Source: CAZPAH01 sp964584495 (GTDB lineage: Bacteria > Krumholzibacteriota > Krumholzibacteriia > Krumholzibacteriales > Krumholzibacteriaceae). From it: a DNA stretch of 14,999 nucleotides. The stretch is from positions 1-14,999 of the forward strand of contig CAZPAH010000074.1 of the NCBI GenBank assembly GCA_964584495.1. The letters run 5' to 3'. The notes beneath the pieces were generated by a model. That model worked only from the letters and a program-made list of their open reading frames with translations. It was not told the origin of the DNA and searched no databases. Both the position numbers and the translations under genes were made by a program. Positions within the stretch are counted from its first letter, which is position 1, and each line of letters opens with the position of its first letter. This document shows, piece by piece, positions 1 through 8,200 of this stretch.

Positions 1-1727
1 GCGTCCTCGAGCTGCCTCAGCCTGACTTTTATATCGGGCGAGTTGTTCGCTAGGAAGTAGGTCTCGTATACCCCGGAGAACGGCTGCGATCTCGAATCCT
101 CGAAAAGGCTCGACGATCTCACCGCGAGGGGGCTTGTGTTGTGGCTCAGGTACTTGAACAGCTTGTCCTTTAGCCCGTCCGACAACTCCGCTTCGAGAAA
201 CAGCTTTTTGGTCTCCATGTAGTCGGCGCATCCGGCCAGGGGTTCCCTTATGTTGTTATCCTCGGCGAAGCTGTCGAACTCCTCGGTGCCGATTATGGCG
301 GTCGGCGGAATGATCACGTCGACCTCGGGGTGGATGGAGAACAGCTCACGGTTCTGGATCAACATGTTGAGAAAGACCATCCCCCTTCCCTTGCCGCCTA
401 CCGATCCCCCCGAAAGCTGGACGAGGTTCTCCTCCTCGGGGAGCAGGGATTCGTCGAAATGGACGATCTTTCCCTTCGTTTTCTGCTTGTAGACCATGTT
501 GCAGACCTCGATGAGGTGCCGGCGCAGTTCGGAGCTGGATTTGAAATCGGAGACTTTGAGGGGCTGGATGTGCTTGGCGATCTGGATCTCGCCCCTCGCC
601 ATCAGCCAGCTCGAGAAGTGGTTGTGGTTGGAATGGTAGATGAGCGACTCGTCCGGCACGGTATCCAGCAACTTCCTGAACTCGGACATGGTCTTCGCGC
701 TGGCTATCTGCTTCCCCGAACTGGAGCGGAAAACGAAATCGCCGAACCCGAAATTGTTCAGGATGAACTCGGTGAGATCCTGGGAGAGGTTCTCCGAGTT
801 CTTGTCGAGGAAGCCCGCCTCGAGCTCCGACGCGAGCGCGGCGTTGCCGGGGTCGGAGGATTGCAGCAGGACGGGGAGAAACTCGACCTGCTCCTTGAAA
901 TGGCGGATAAGCTTAATACCCGCCTGGTCGTCCATCTTTCCCCCGATCATGAATTTGACGTCCGATATCACGCAGAGCAGGTAATCCTTGTATCTGTTGA
1001 AGATCTCGACGGCCTCCTCGTAGTTCCTGGCCATCAGCACCTTCGGCCTCGTGCGCATCCGCAGGAGCTTCTTCATCTCGTCGAGGTTCTCGTCGACGAT
1101 AAGCCTCTGTGTCTGCTTTATGATCTCGGTGTTCAGGATGGGAAGGTACCTCGAGTAGTAGGAGATCGAGTCCTCGACGAGCAGGATCACCCTGACGAGC
1201 CCGATCCTGGTGTCGTTGACGACGTTGATCTTGTCCTCGATGTACTTGATCATGGCCAACAGGACCTTGGCATCGCCGTTCCAGGTAAATACCCTGTCGA
1301 AATTGCGGAGTTGCGCCTGACGCCCGCCGAGCAGCTCGATATCTTTGTCGTCGCTGAGCAGCAGGAGAATGGGTATGCTCCTGTTCCGCTGCCTGATCTT
1401 CGCGCTCAACTCGAATGGGCTCAGCTCGTCGATCCTCATCGTCAGGATGACCATGTCGAAATGTCGCTCATCGAGGATCTCGAGGGCTTCCTCGCCGAAC
1501 GCGACGCTGGTGACCCGGGGGGCGGTGGACAGATTGAGCTGGAAATATTCCCCGAAGATCAGCTCGGTGAGCTTTCCCTCCTGCTCGAGGATGAAGGCGT
1601 CGTATATCGTTGCCACGAGCAGGATCTCCCTGACCCGGAACTGCATCAGGTCATGATAGATCTCGTCGTCCGATTTGTAGCTGGCGAGCGCCTTCGAGAT
1701 GATTTCCTTGTACATGACGATTCCCAT
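1..1727 (-). CDS. Receiver-domain / PEP-pyruvate-binding fusion protein, 5' part (C-terminus off left edge)
   Basis: The minus strand is open from 1727 to the window edge (575 codons). An in-frame TAG lies 15 nt before the ATG, so the start is 1727 or the in-frame ATG at 1715; the latter has GGGA about 8 nt upstream. Residues about 35-165 look like a receiver domain that has lost its acceptor: the strand reads DMVILTMR, with Thr where Asp is expected. Residues about 180-310 are a second receiver with ILLVEDS (E185, D186) and CVISDVKF (D256 as likely phospho-acceptor). From about residue 435 comes the PEP/pyruvate-binding, PPDK N-terminal-type region, with LSGGSVGGKGRG at 439-450 and PLAVRSSSLFEDSRS at 533-547. 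Family knowledge: proteins of this layout are usually near 1000 residues, so roughly 400 are missing here. The substrate is unknown; a cytosolic phosphotransfer or signalling role is inference. It lies 22 nt after the membrane-protein gene on the same strand. Confidence 0.88.
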   Translation of the reverse strand, partial: MGIVMYKEIISKALASYKSDDEIYHDLMQFRVREILLVATIYDAFILEQEGKLTELIFGEYFQLNLSTAPRVTSVAFGEEALEILDERHFDMVILTMRIDELSPFELSAKIRQRNRSIPILLLLSDDKDIELLGGRQAQLRNFDRVFTWNGDAKVLLAMIKYIEDKINVVNDTRIGLVRVILLVEDSISYYSRYLPILNTEIIKQTQRLIVDENLDEMKKLLRMRTRPKVLMARNYEEAVEIFNRYKDYLLCVISDVKFMIGGKMDDQAGIKLIRHFKEQVEFLPVLLQSSDPGNAALASELEAGFLDKNSENLSQDLTEFILNNFGFGDFVFRSSSGKQIASAKTMSEFRKLLDTVPDESLIYHSNHNHFSSWLMARGEIQIAKHIQPLKVSDFKSSSELRRHLIEVCNMVYKQKTKGKIVHFDESLLPEEENLVQLSGGSVGGKGRGMVFLNMLIQNRELFSIHPEVDVIIPPTAIIGTEEFDSFAEDNNIREPLAGCADYMETKKLFLEAELSDGLKDKLFKYLSHNTSPLAVRSSSLFEDSRSQPFSGVYETYFLANNSPDIKVRLRQLED

Positions 1728-1749
1728 GAAAAAGAGGATCTAGTCAATG

Positions 1750-3102
1750 TTATGCGCCTTCACCCCTCTGTCGCTTGGCGGGAAGGTGAAGCCGATCCGG
1801 TTTGCCATTCAGGCTGTTCGCCACCGGCTCGCATGTCACAAACAGAGCCAGCAATGCGAACAATACCTGGTTGGTATAGATCGTGTATCTCCATATTATC
1901 GGTTCTACCAGCGCAATCAACATGTAGTTGCCGTATTGCATTATCAAGGCGAAAAGCAGGATCATGGATAATCCGCTTCTACGTGTCATATAATTGATGA
2001 AGGCTATGGCCGATACCAGCAACCAGAACATTATAAAAGCTTTCTTGCCTGAATTGGTCTCGATATTCTTTAAATATACTTTAAGGTAATTCTTGAAATG
2101 ATGTTTTATGAGAACAAGAGACATCTGTACCGTGCGCGAGTCCATCTCGTAAGAATCATAATCCTCGCCCAGTACATCTTTAACGGTTTGCGGTATGACG
2201 TGGTGCGATATTTGATCGTAGTAATTTGCGTAAGTGTTGTATAGATTCAACGATATCGATCCCAAGTCGTTGAAAGTAATTTCCCTGGCCGCCATTTCAT
2301 TGTAAATGCCGCGAAATATCTCTCGTTGCGCTTCATCGCGGAAGAGATATTCGTCGCTTTCATTTGCGACAAGCATCGGCATAACAAGCAATTGCATGCC
2401 GGTAAATGGAATGGTCGAGAACCTGCCGTCTTGTATATATTGATAGGTCTTTTCTATCAAATTAGTGGCAACGATCGAGAAAACGAATACCGCCAATAGA
2501 AGAAGGCGGGAAAATAGTATTCGCTCCTTCTGCAATAACAATGTCAGCCACACGATTCCAAAAAACGGGTACAAAAAGAGAAATTGTCTCCTGGTGAGGA
2601 TCAACAATGCCGTGAGCAAAATAAAGTACAAATAGTAGCGCAGCTTCTGCCGCATGACCGCACGAAAGATCGACGCTGTTGCCAACAGGAACAGGGGATA
2701 GCAAATCGCCCCGGTCATTATTAAATTGCCGATGAAAAATCTCTGTTTAACCGTAATAAAGAAATAAGGATACGAGATGAAAACTGAGACGGCCAACGAG
2801 ATGAGAAAGCCGAAACCGAATATTTCCCGCATAGTGATTAAAAAAGTATGGATGGCATATAAACCGAACAGCAGCTGAAACAATACTAATAAATTCAAGC
2901 TGCTATCGAAAAAACCAAAAAATTGGATGATAAGAGGGTACAGCGGCGAACGAACAATATGTGCATCAATATAACTTCCCGAATCGCCTTCATATCTCAC
3001 ACCCACCGCATACCACAAGAATAGAAACACCAGTAGTGAGCCGAGTCGTAGATAGAGTTCGCTTTTTGTAGGTCCGAGCAATTTCTTGATGAAAGCGAAC
3101 AT
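1750..3102 (-). CDS. Polytopic membrane protein, GT-C (PMT/ArnT-like) glycosyltransferase-type, AT-rich
   Basis: This 450-residue protein has many hydrophobic helices, beginning with one at about 20-35. Straight after it come EGDSGSY (D40) and RSPLYPLI at 51-58. An acidic residue in the first periplasmic loop followed by R-x-PLYP is what GT-C enzymes of the PMT/ArnT kind show, so a lipid-linked sugar transferase in the inner membrane is likely. The exact substrate cannot be read. A soluble segment lies at about 215-330, further helices follow, and the tail is basic (PAKRQRGEGA). The ATG at 3102 has GGAGAG about 9 nt upstream. The reading frame is clearly AT-richer than both neighbours, with many ATA, AAT, TTA and TTT codons, which suggests acquisition by transfer. 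It sits 81 nt after the small gene at 3184-3615 and 22 nt before the receiver/PEP gene. An O-antigen polymerase-like or uncharacterised membrane protein is the alternative. Confidence 0.8.
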   Translation of the reverse strand: MFAFIKKLLGPTKSELYLRLGSLLVFLFLWYAVGVRYEGDSGSYIDAHIVRSPLYPLIIQFFGFFDSSLNLLVLFQLLFGLYAIHTFLITMREIFGFGFLISLAVSVFISYPYFFITVKQRFFIGNLIMTGAICYPLFLLATASIFRAVMRQKLRYYLYFILLTALLILTRRQFLFLYPFFGIVWLTLLLQKERILFSRLLLLAVFVFSIVATNLIEKTYQYIQDGRFSTIPFTGMQLLVMPMLVANESDEYLFRDEAQREIFRGIYNEMAAREITFNDLGSISLNLYNTYANYYDQISHHVIPQTVKDVLGEDYDSYEMDSRTVQMSLVLIKHHFKNYLKVYLKNIETNSGKKAFIMFWLLVSAIAFINYMTRRSGLSMILLFALIMQYGNYMLIALVEPIIWRYTIYTNQVLFALLALFVTCEPVANSLNGKPDRLHLPAKRQRGEGA

Positions 3103-3153
3103 GCGATCATGCTCTCCAGGTATATTTCCTCGGTGGTGATTCGGGCCGGGTAT

Positions 3154-3183
3154 AATTTACACAGCACATCGCAGCCGCTCCAA
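3154..3183 (-). promoter_or_regulatory. Possible sigma70-type promoter for the membrane-protein gene
   Basis: On the minus strand TTGGAG (3183-3178) and TAAATT (3159-3154) are separated by 18 nt, between the stop of the small gene and the start of the GT-C-like gene. Each hexamer matches the consensus at 4 of 6 positions. The match is weak; its position in the 81-nt gap and the local AT-richness are the main support. Confidence 0.25.
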
Positions 3184-3615
3184 TCACTGCTCGGCGTTGG
3201 GGCCGACCACGATCTGGGCGGTGGCGTCTGCAATGACATAAATCCGGTTGTTGTTGCCTATGGGGTCGACGGGAATGATGAAGAAGCCGTTCTTGCGCTT
3301 ATTGTATCCGAGAGATGTTCCGCGGATTATTTCGCCGTCCTTGAATTCCACTTTTATCTTGATCCCGTGGTAGGTCTTGCTCTCTATCTCCTCGAAGCGT
3401 TTCTTCTCGTGGTATTCCTTGTCGCCCTCGTACGTCTTGGTGAAAAAGATCGCCTTGAGATCCGAGATTTTAACTTCCAGGATTTGTCCCGTTTTGGGAC
3501 CCAGCTCGACGTGCAGATGAAAAAGGAGCCTTTCGGGAAGAAAATCGTGAGAGAATCCCTTGAGAATATCACCGTTCTTGAAATGGACGACGACGTTATT
3601 ACGTTCGCCAATCAT
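3184..3615 (-). CDS. Small soluble protein with duplicated beta-rich motif (DUF6982-like)
   Basis: This 143-residue protein has no signal peptide or membrane segment. It shows an internal duplication: residues about 8-36 (VVVHFKNGDILKGFSHDF...) and about 87-117 (IKVEFKDGEIIRGTSLGY...) share the pattern V-x-F-K-[ND]-G-[DE]-I-[LI]-[KR]-G followed by an aromatic strand. Between them lies ISDLKAIFFTKTYEGDKEY, a strand-loop segment. From memory this matches the bacterial DUF6982 family, whose function is not known and which I have seen beside PilZ and signalling genes; that assignment is moderate. The ATG at 3615 has AAAGG about 9 nt upstream. It may be the first gene of a minus-strand operon with the GT-C-like and receiver/PEP genes, although the 81-nt gap leaves room for a separate promoter downstream. 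A long plus-strand reading frame over the same stretch is a shadow. Confidence 0.82.
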   Translation of the reverse strand: MIGERNNVVVHFKNGDILKGFSHDFLPERLLFHLHVELGPKTGQILEVKISDLKAIFFTKTYEGDKEYHEKKRFEEIESKTYHGIKIKVEFKDGEIIRGTSLGYNKRKNGFFIIPVDPIGNNNRIYVIADATAQIVVGPNAEQ

Positions 3616-3747
3616 GCGAGCCGCCTTTCGCCAAATAAACGGAATCGGCGCATTATGTTGCCGTGCGCTATATTGCCCGGGCGAGCATGAGCATGCATGC
3701 AGGTTAGCATAGCCTTCCGTGGAACGGCAAAACTTTTTTTACGTGTC

Positions 3748-3779
3748 CGCCCGCGCCTCCAGCCGGGCGCCTGTTTTTT
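3748..3779 (+). terminator. Terminator-like hairpin in divergent intergenic region
   Basis: CGCCCG (3748-3753) pairs with CGGGCG (3764-3769) around a 10-nt loop; four nt later comes a run of six T (3774-3779). It has the form of a rho-independent terminator on the plus strand, yet no plus-strand gene precedes it in the window. It might end a short RNA or act as an attenuator ahead of the RND operon. Confidence 0.35.
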
Positions 3780-3869
3780 GTCCATCGCGATGCCGGGCGG
3801 GGCAGCTATGGGAGTTCGCGGGCTGTAACTACCGTAATACGAAGCGGATAAACGCAAGGGTGGTATTAT

Positions 3870-3915
3870 TTGCCCTTAGATTTTTAAAGACATATCACCC
3901 GAAAACATATATATT
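3870..3915 (+). promoter_or_regulatory. Candidate promoter(s) of the RND efflux operon
   Basis: Two overlapping candidates with 17-nt spacers lie in the AT-rich block. One is TTGCCC (3870-3875) with TATCAC (3893-3898). The other is AAGACA (3887-3892) with TATATT (3910-3915), the latter matching 5 of 6 positions of the -10 consensus. Either would leave an untranslated leader of roughly 110-130 nt before the ATG at 4035. Confidence 0.35.
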
Positions 3916-4034
3916 GATGAGCGAATTAATTCCACCCCGTGGCGGAGGAGAGGTGGATATCTTCCGTTGTAGTCGTCGCCTCGATCCGATCGAGCTCGTA
4001 GCACGTGCGAAGGTCAATAAAAGGAAAAAGTCAG

Positions 4035-5219
4035 ATGAAAAAGTGGCTCGCCATCACAGTCGTCGGTCTTGTCATCGTCCTGCTGATATTCAGATTGACA
4101 ATGCTTCTGATAAAGAGCAGGGGCGGGGGGCAATCGGAGAACCAGCGGCCCGCCGTCGCCGTCGAAGTCGTTCCCGTGCGATTTGGAGCGATCAAGGAGA
4201 TCCGTAAGTTCACGGGAACCGTATTTCCCTATAACCAGTATATCGTTGCTCCGAAAGTCGCCGGCAGGGTGATACAGATCACCAAGCGCATCGGCGATCC
4301 TGTCCGCGAGGGGGAGCTGATCGCGAGGATCGACGACGCCGAATACCAGCAGGTGGTGCGTGAAGCGGAGGCCAATATGAAGATCGCCGAGGCATCGTTG
4401 GCCGAGGCGGAAAGCCAGGTGGAGCTGTCCCGTCAGGAGAAGGAACGGGTCGAATCCCTAGAGAAGAAGGGTATGGTCACGGCGGCCGAGCTCGATGCCG
4501 CCCTCAGCAACTACGAAGCGCGCCAGGCGCGTTATCGACTCGCCTCGGCCCAGGTGGAACAGCGCAAAGCCGCCCTAGAATCCTCGAGGATCCGTCTCGG
4601 CTATGCGCGGTTGACCGCTTCAGGCGCGGGATTCGTCGGCGAGCGATTCGTCGACGAGGGCGCGTTGCTCGCGCCGAATACACCCGTTGTTCTGATCGTG
4701 GGTATCGATTCGGTCATAGTACGAACGACGATAACGGAACGCGATTACGGCCGCATCGAACGGGATCAGCCCGTCGATGTGCTTGTCGATGCGTTTCCGA
4801 ACGAGCGTTTCTCCGGCACCGTGGCACGGATCGCGCCGATGATGCAGGAGTCCTCCCGCATGGCGGAGATGGAAGTGGAAATCGATAACGGATCGCATAT
4901 GCTCAAGCCGGGGATGTTCGCCAGAATAGAGGTGGTAACGGCCGAAAAGGACGACGCGCAGCTCGTGCCGAGCACGGCGGTAGTGGAGCGAAGCGGGGAG
5001 ACGGTCATGTTCGTCGTTCCCGACGGCGAGACGATCGCCCGCTATGTCAAGGTGACGACCGGGATCGTCACCCCCGATTTGACGGAGATAGTAGAGCCGC
5101 TCATCGAGGGACGCGTCGTGACCCTCGGCCAGCACCTGCTCGAGGATGGAAGCCCGATAATGCTGCAGGAACAAGGATCCGGCGCGCCCGGGGGGCCTGA
5201 TTCCGCGCGGGGAGAGTAG
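4035..5219 (+). CDS. RND efflux periplasmic adaptor subunit (membrane fusion protein)
   Basis: This 394-residue protein joins the inner-membrane RND permease to an outer-membrane channel. A single N-terminal anchor helix spans about residues 4-25 with no lipobox cysteine. The biotinyl-lipoyl half-motif follows at about 68-101 (VAPKVAGRVIQITKRIGDPV... ARID). A long heptad-rich coiled-coil hairpin lies at about 102-185, then the second lipoyl half at about 190-226, a beta-barrel region at about 227-300 ending in LKPGMFARIEV, and a membrane-proximal domain to the C-terminus. The ATG at 4035 is preferred because AAAGGAAAA stands about 5-10 nt upstream; an in-frame GTG at 4005 would add ten basic residues and has no clear ribosome site. 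The stop is 8 nt before the permease ATG, so the two are co-transcribed. The cargo cannot be told from sequence. Confidence 0.94.
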   Translation: MKKWLAITVVGLVIVLLIFRLTMLLIKSRGGGQSENQRPAVAVEVVPVRFGAIKEIRKFTGTVFPYNQYIVAPKVAGRVIQITKRIGDPVREGELIARIDDAEYQQVVREAEANMKIAEASLAEAESQVELSRQEKERVESLEKKGMVTAAELDAALSNYEARQARYRLASAQVEQRKAALESSRIRLGYARLTASGAGFVGERFVDEGALLAPNTPVVLIVGIDSVIVRTTITERDYGRIERDQPVDVLVDAFPNERFSGTVARIAPMMQESSRMAEMEVEIDNGSHMLKPGMFARIEVVTAEKDDAQLVPSTAVVERSGETVMFVVPDGETIARYVKVTTGIVTPDLTEIVEPLIEGRVVTLGQHLLEDGSPIMLQEQGSGAPGGPDSARGE

Positions 5220-5227
5220 AACAAGCG

Positions 5228-8200
5228 ATGAATATAGCGAAGGGATCGGTCAACCGCCCTGTTCTGACGACGATCATCTTTCTCGTGGTTATCGCGCTTG
5301 GCCTCGTTTCGTTGAGCCGCCTGTCGATCGATCTCATGCCGGAGATCACGTTCCCCACTATTTCCGTGGTAACCGAGTACGCCAACGTAGGCCCGCAGGA
5401 GATCGAGGAGTCGGTCTCCCGCCCGATCGAGGAAGCCCTGGCCGCAGTCCAGGGAGTCGAGGAGATCACATCGACATCCACCGAGGGGCGAAGCCAGGTG
5501 CGGGTCGCATTCGCTTGGGGCACCGACCTCGATGTGGCGGCCAATGATATTCGCGATCGCATCGACCGCGTGATGGCCAGGCTGCCCGAGGATATCGAAC
5601 GCCCAATGATCCGCAAGTTCGATCTCTCCGCCTTTCCCGTGATGTATCTGGGGGTTTCGGGAAGCCTCAATCCGCTGGATCTGCGGCAGATTGTCGAAGA
5701 CCAGGTGAAGTATCGGCTGGAGCGGGTGCCCGGCGTGGCGGCGGTCGATATACGCGGAGGCCTGAACAGGGAGATCCACGTCGATCTGCACGCCGCCGAG
5801 CTCAAGGCGCTCGGCATTCCGACCGAAGCCATAATCGCGGCGCTGGGCAGCGAGAACCGCAACGTGCCGGCGGGACTGTACGAAAAGGGGAATCTCGAGG
5901 TCCTGGTGCGTACCCAGGGAGAGTATCGAAGCCTGGACGAGATAGGCAACACGGTAGTGGCGATACGCGAGGGTTCCCCGATTCAGATCAGGGACGTTGC
6001 GGATGTCCTGGACTCATGGGAAGAGGTACGCCAGATAGTGCGTATCGATGGAAACCCCGGCCTGCGCATCTCGGTCAGCAAGCAGTCCGGCGCGAACACC
6101 GTGAACGTCGCCCGCGGCGTGCGGGCGGAGATGGAGCGGATCAACCGGGACATACCGCAACTGCGGCTCATCGCTCTTATAGATACATCGAGATACATCA
6201 AGCAATCGATAAGCAACATGGGTTATGCGGTCCTTTTGGGCGGCATCCTGGCGGTCATCATCCTGTTTCTCTTTCTGCGCAATATATCGAGCACGCTTAT
6301 CATCGCGACGGCGATCCCCATATCGATAGTGGCGACATTCGGGCTGATGTATTTTGGAGGCTTCACGCTCAACATCATAACGTTCGGCGGGCTTGCCCTG
6401 GGGATCGGGATGCTCGTGGACAACGCGATCGTCGTGCTGGAGAATATCTACCGGCACCACGAAGCGGGGGAATCGTACGTGCAGAGCGCCCTCGATGGGA
6501 CCTCCGAGGTCTGGTCGGCGATTGTGGCCAGCACACTGACCACCCTCGCGGTATTCATCCCTGTTATCTTCATCCGCGGCATGTCCGGGATCATGTTCCG
6601 GCAGATGGCATACGTTGTGAGCTTCTCGCTGCTGTGCTCGCTCGTCGTAGCGCTCACCCTGATACCGATGCTCTCTTCGCGATTCCTCAGGTTCCAGTCT
6701 TCGGAGCATTACAAGAACGAGAGCCGCACACATCGGATCTATGTCTGGAGCGAGGATATCTTCCGGAGCGTAGCAACGAGGTACTCCCGGATTCTCTCGT
6801 GGGCGCTCGGTCACAAGAAGACGGTGATCTTGACGGTCGTGGGGCTGCTGGCGGTATCGCTCGTATTGATCAGGTTCATAGGGGTCGAACTGATGCCTTC
6901 CACAGATGAGGGGGAGGTGCGGATCAGTCTCGAGATGGCTGTGGGCACCCGGCTGGAGGTCGTGGATCAGGCCACGCGCGCCGTGGAGGAGATAATCAGA
7001 GAAAATGTGCCCGAAGCGGTGTCCGTGATGTCCTACGTAGGCAGCGGGGGATGGCGCGCCCGTGGAGGGCATACGGCGGAAATACGGATCAGCCTGGTTT
7101 CGCGGCGCGAGCGGCACAGAAGCAGCGAGAAGATAGCGAACGACCTGCGCGCGCTGCTGGGGACTCTTCCCGGCGTGACAAGCCGGACCCGTGCCGGGCA
7201 GGGGCTTTTTATCCTTCGCATGGGTGCTTCATCGGAAAGCTCCATAAACCTGGAGGTCCGCGGGTACGACCTGGAGACGGCGAATATGCTGGCCCAGAGG
7301 ATCGACGAGGCGATCAGGACGATTCCCAGCATCACCGACACGAGGATAAGCAGGGAGCAGGGGAGCCCCGAGCAGATAATCCGGATCGACAGGAAGAAAG
7401 CGGCCGATCTCAATCTGGGTGTATCGCGCATTGGAGACGCGCTCGAAACAGCGGTGGGGGGCAAACGGGCTTCCTTTTACCGCGAGGGGGGCAAGCAGTA
7501 TCCGATAGTCGTACGGTTGAGCGAGGAGGACCGCAAGGATCTGGATGATTTGCTCGACCTGACCGTGGTCAACAACCGCGGCGAGATGGTCGTGATGCGT
7601 AACGTCGTCGAAACGGTGCGTGAAGAAGGGCCGGTCCGCATAGAACGGAAGGATCAGGAACGTATCATCACGATAGAAGTGAATTACACGGGTCAGGATA
7701 TGGGCACGGTGATAAAAGAGATCCGCGGAAAGCTCGGCTTCATCCCGGTCCCGAAGGATTTCGCGATCCTGTTCGGCGGTGACTACGAGGAACAGCAAGA
7801 AGCGTTCAGGGAACTGCTGGTGGGACTTATCCTGGCGATATTTCTCGTCTACATGGTGATGGCCGGACAATTCGAATCATTCAGGGACCCGTTCGTCGTT
7901 CTTTTCTCGATCCCGATGGCGATCATCGGTGTCGTGCTGACGATGATACTCACCGGCACCATCTTCAGCATGCAGGCGTTCATAGGCTGCATAATAATGA
8001 CGGGAATCGTCGTGAACAACGCCATCCTCCTGGTCCATCATACCAATCAGCTGCGCCGCGAAGGCGGAATGGAGCTGACGGCGGCCGTCCGGCAGGCCGG
8101 CTTGAACAGGTTGCGACCGATATTGATGACGACGATGACCACGGTCCTCGGATTGCTCCCGCTTGCGATCGGCTTCGGAGAGGGGGGCGAAGCGCAGGCG

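Larger units (their letters stand above)
3616..4034. other. Divergent intergenic region between the DUF6982-like gene and the RND operon
   Basis: These 419 nt hold no reading frame I accept as a gene. They contain a perfect 10-bp palindrome GCATGCATGC (3691-3700) set among three AGCAT copies, a plus-strand hairpin followed by six T (3748-3779), an AT-rich block at about 3861-3930 with promoter-like hexamers, and a purine-rich stretch at about 3943-3956. An open frame on the plus strand that continues into the adaptor gene (to 4207) lacks a spaced ribosome site and is read as a shadow. Confidence 0.6.

Noticed and set aside
330..1997. A 555-codon open frame on the plus strand
   Set aside because: The minus strand of the same DNA encodes conserved receiver and PEP/pyruvate-binding motifs (SGGSVGGKGRG, AVRSSSLFEDSRS). 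The plus frame is a low-complexity Asp/Glu/Leu/Val-rich shadow running into the AT-rich neighbour gene.
3856..3885. AAGGG...CCCTT followed by five T as a second terminator before the RND operon
   Set aside because: Five weak pairs around a 12-nt loop within an AT-rich promoter-like block; too weak to call.
3719..4207. Plus-strand frame overlapping the start of the adaptor gene
   Set aside because: It ends inside the adaptor in another frame, is Arg/His-rich, and has no properly spaced ribosome site.
6014..7117. A 367-codon minus-strand frame inside the RND permease gene
   Set aside because: Rich in His, Arg, Asp and Pro with no motif; it is the antisense shadow of a fully conserved permease.
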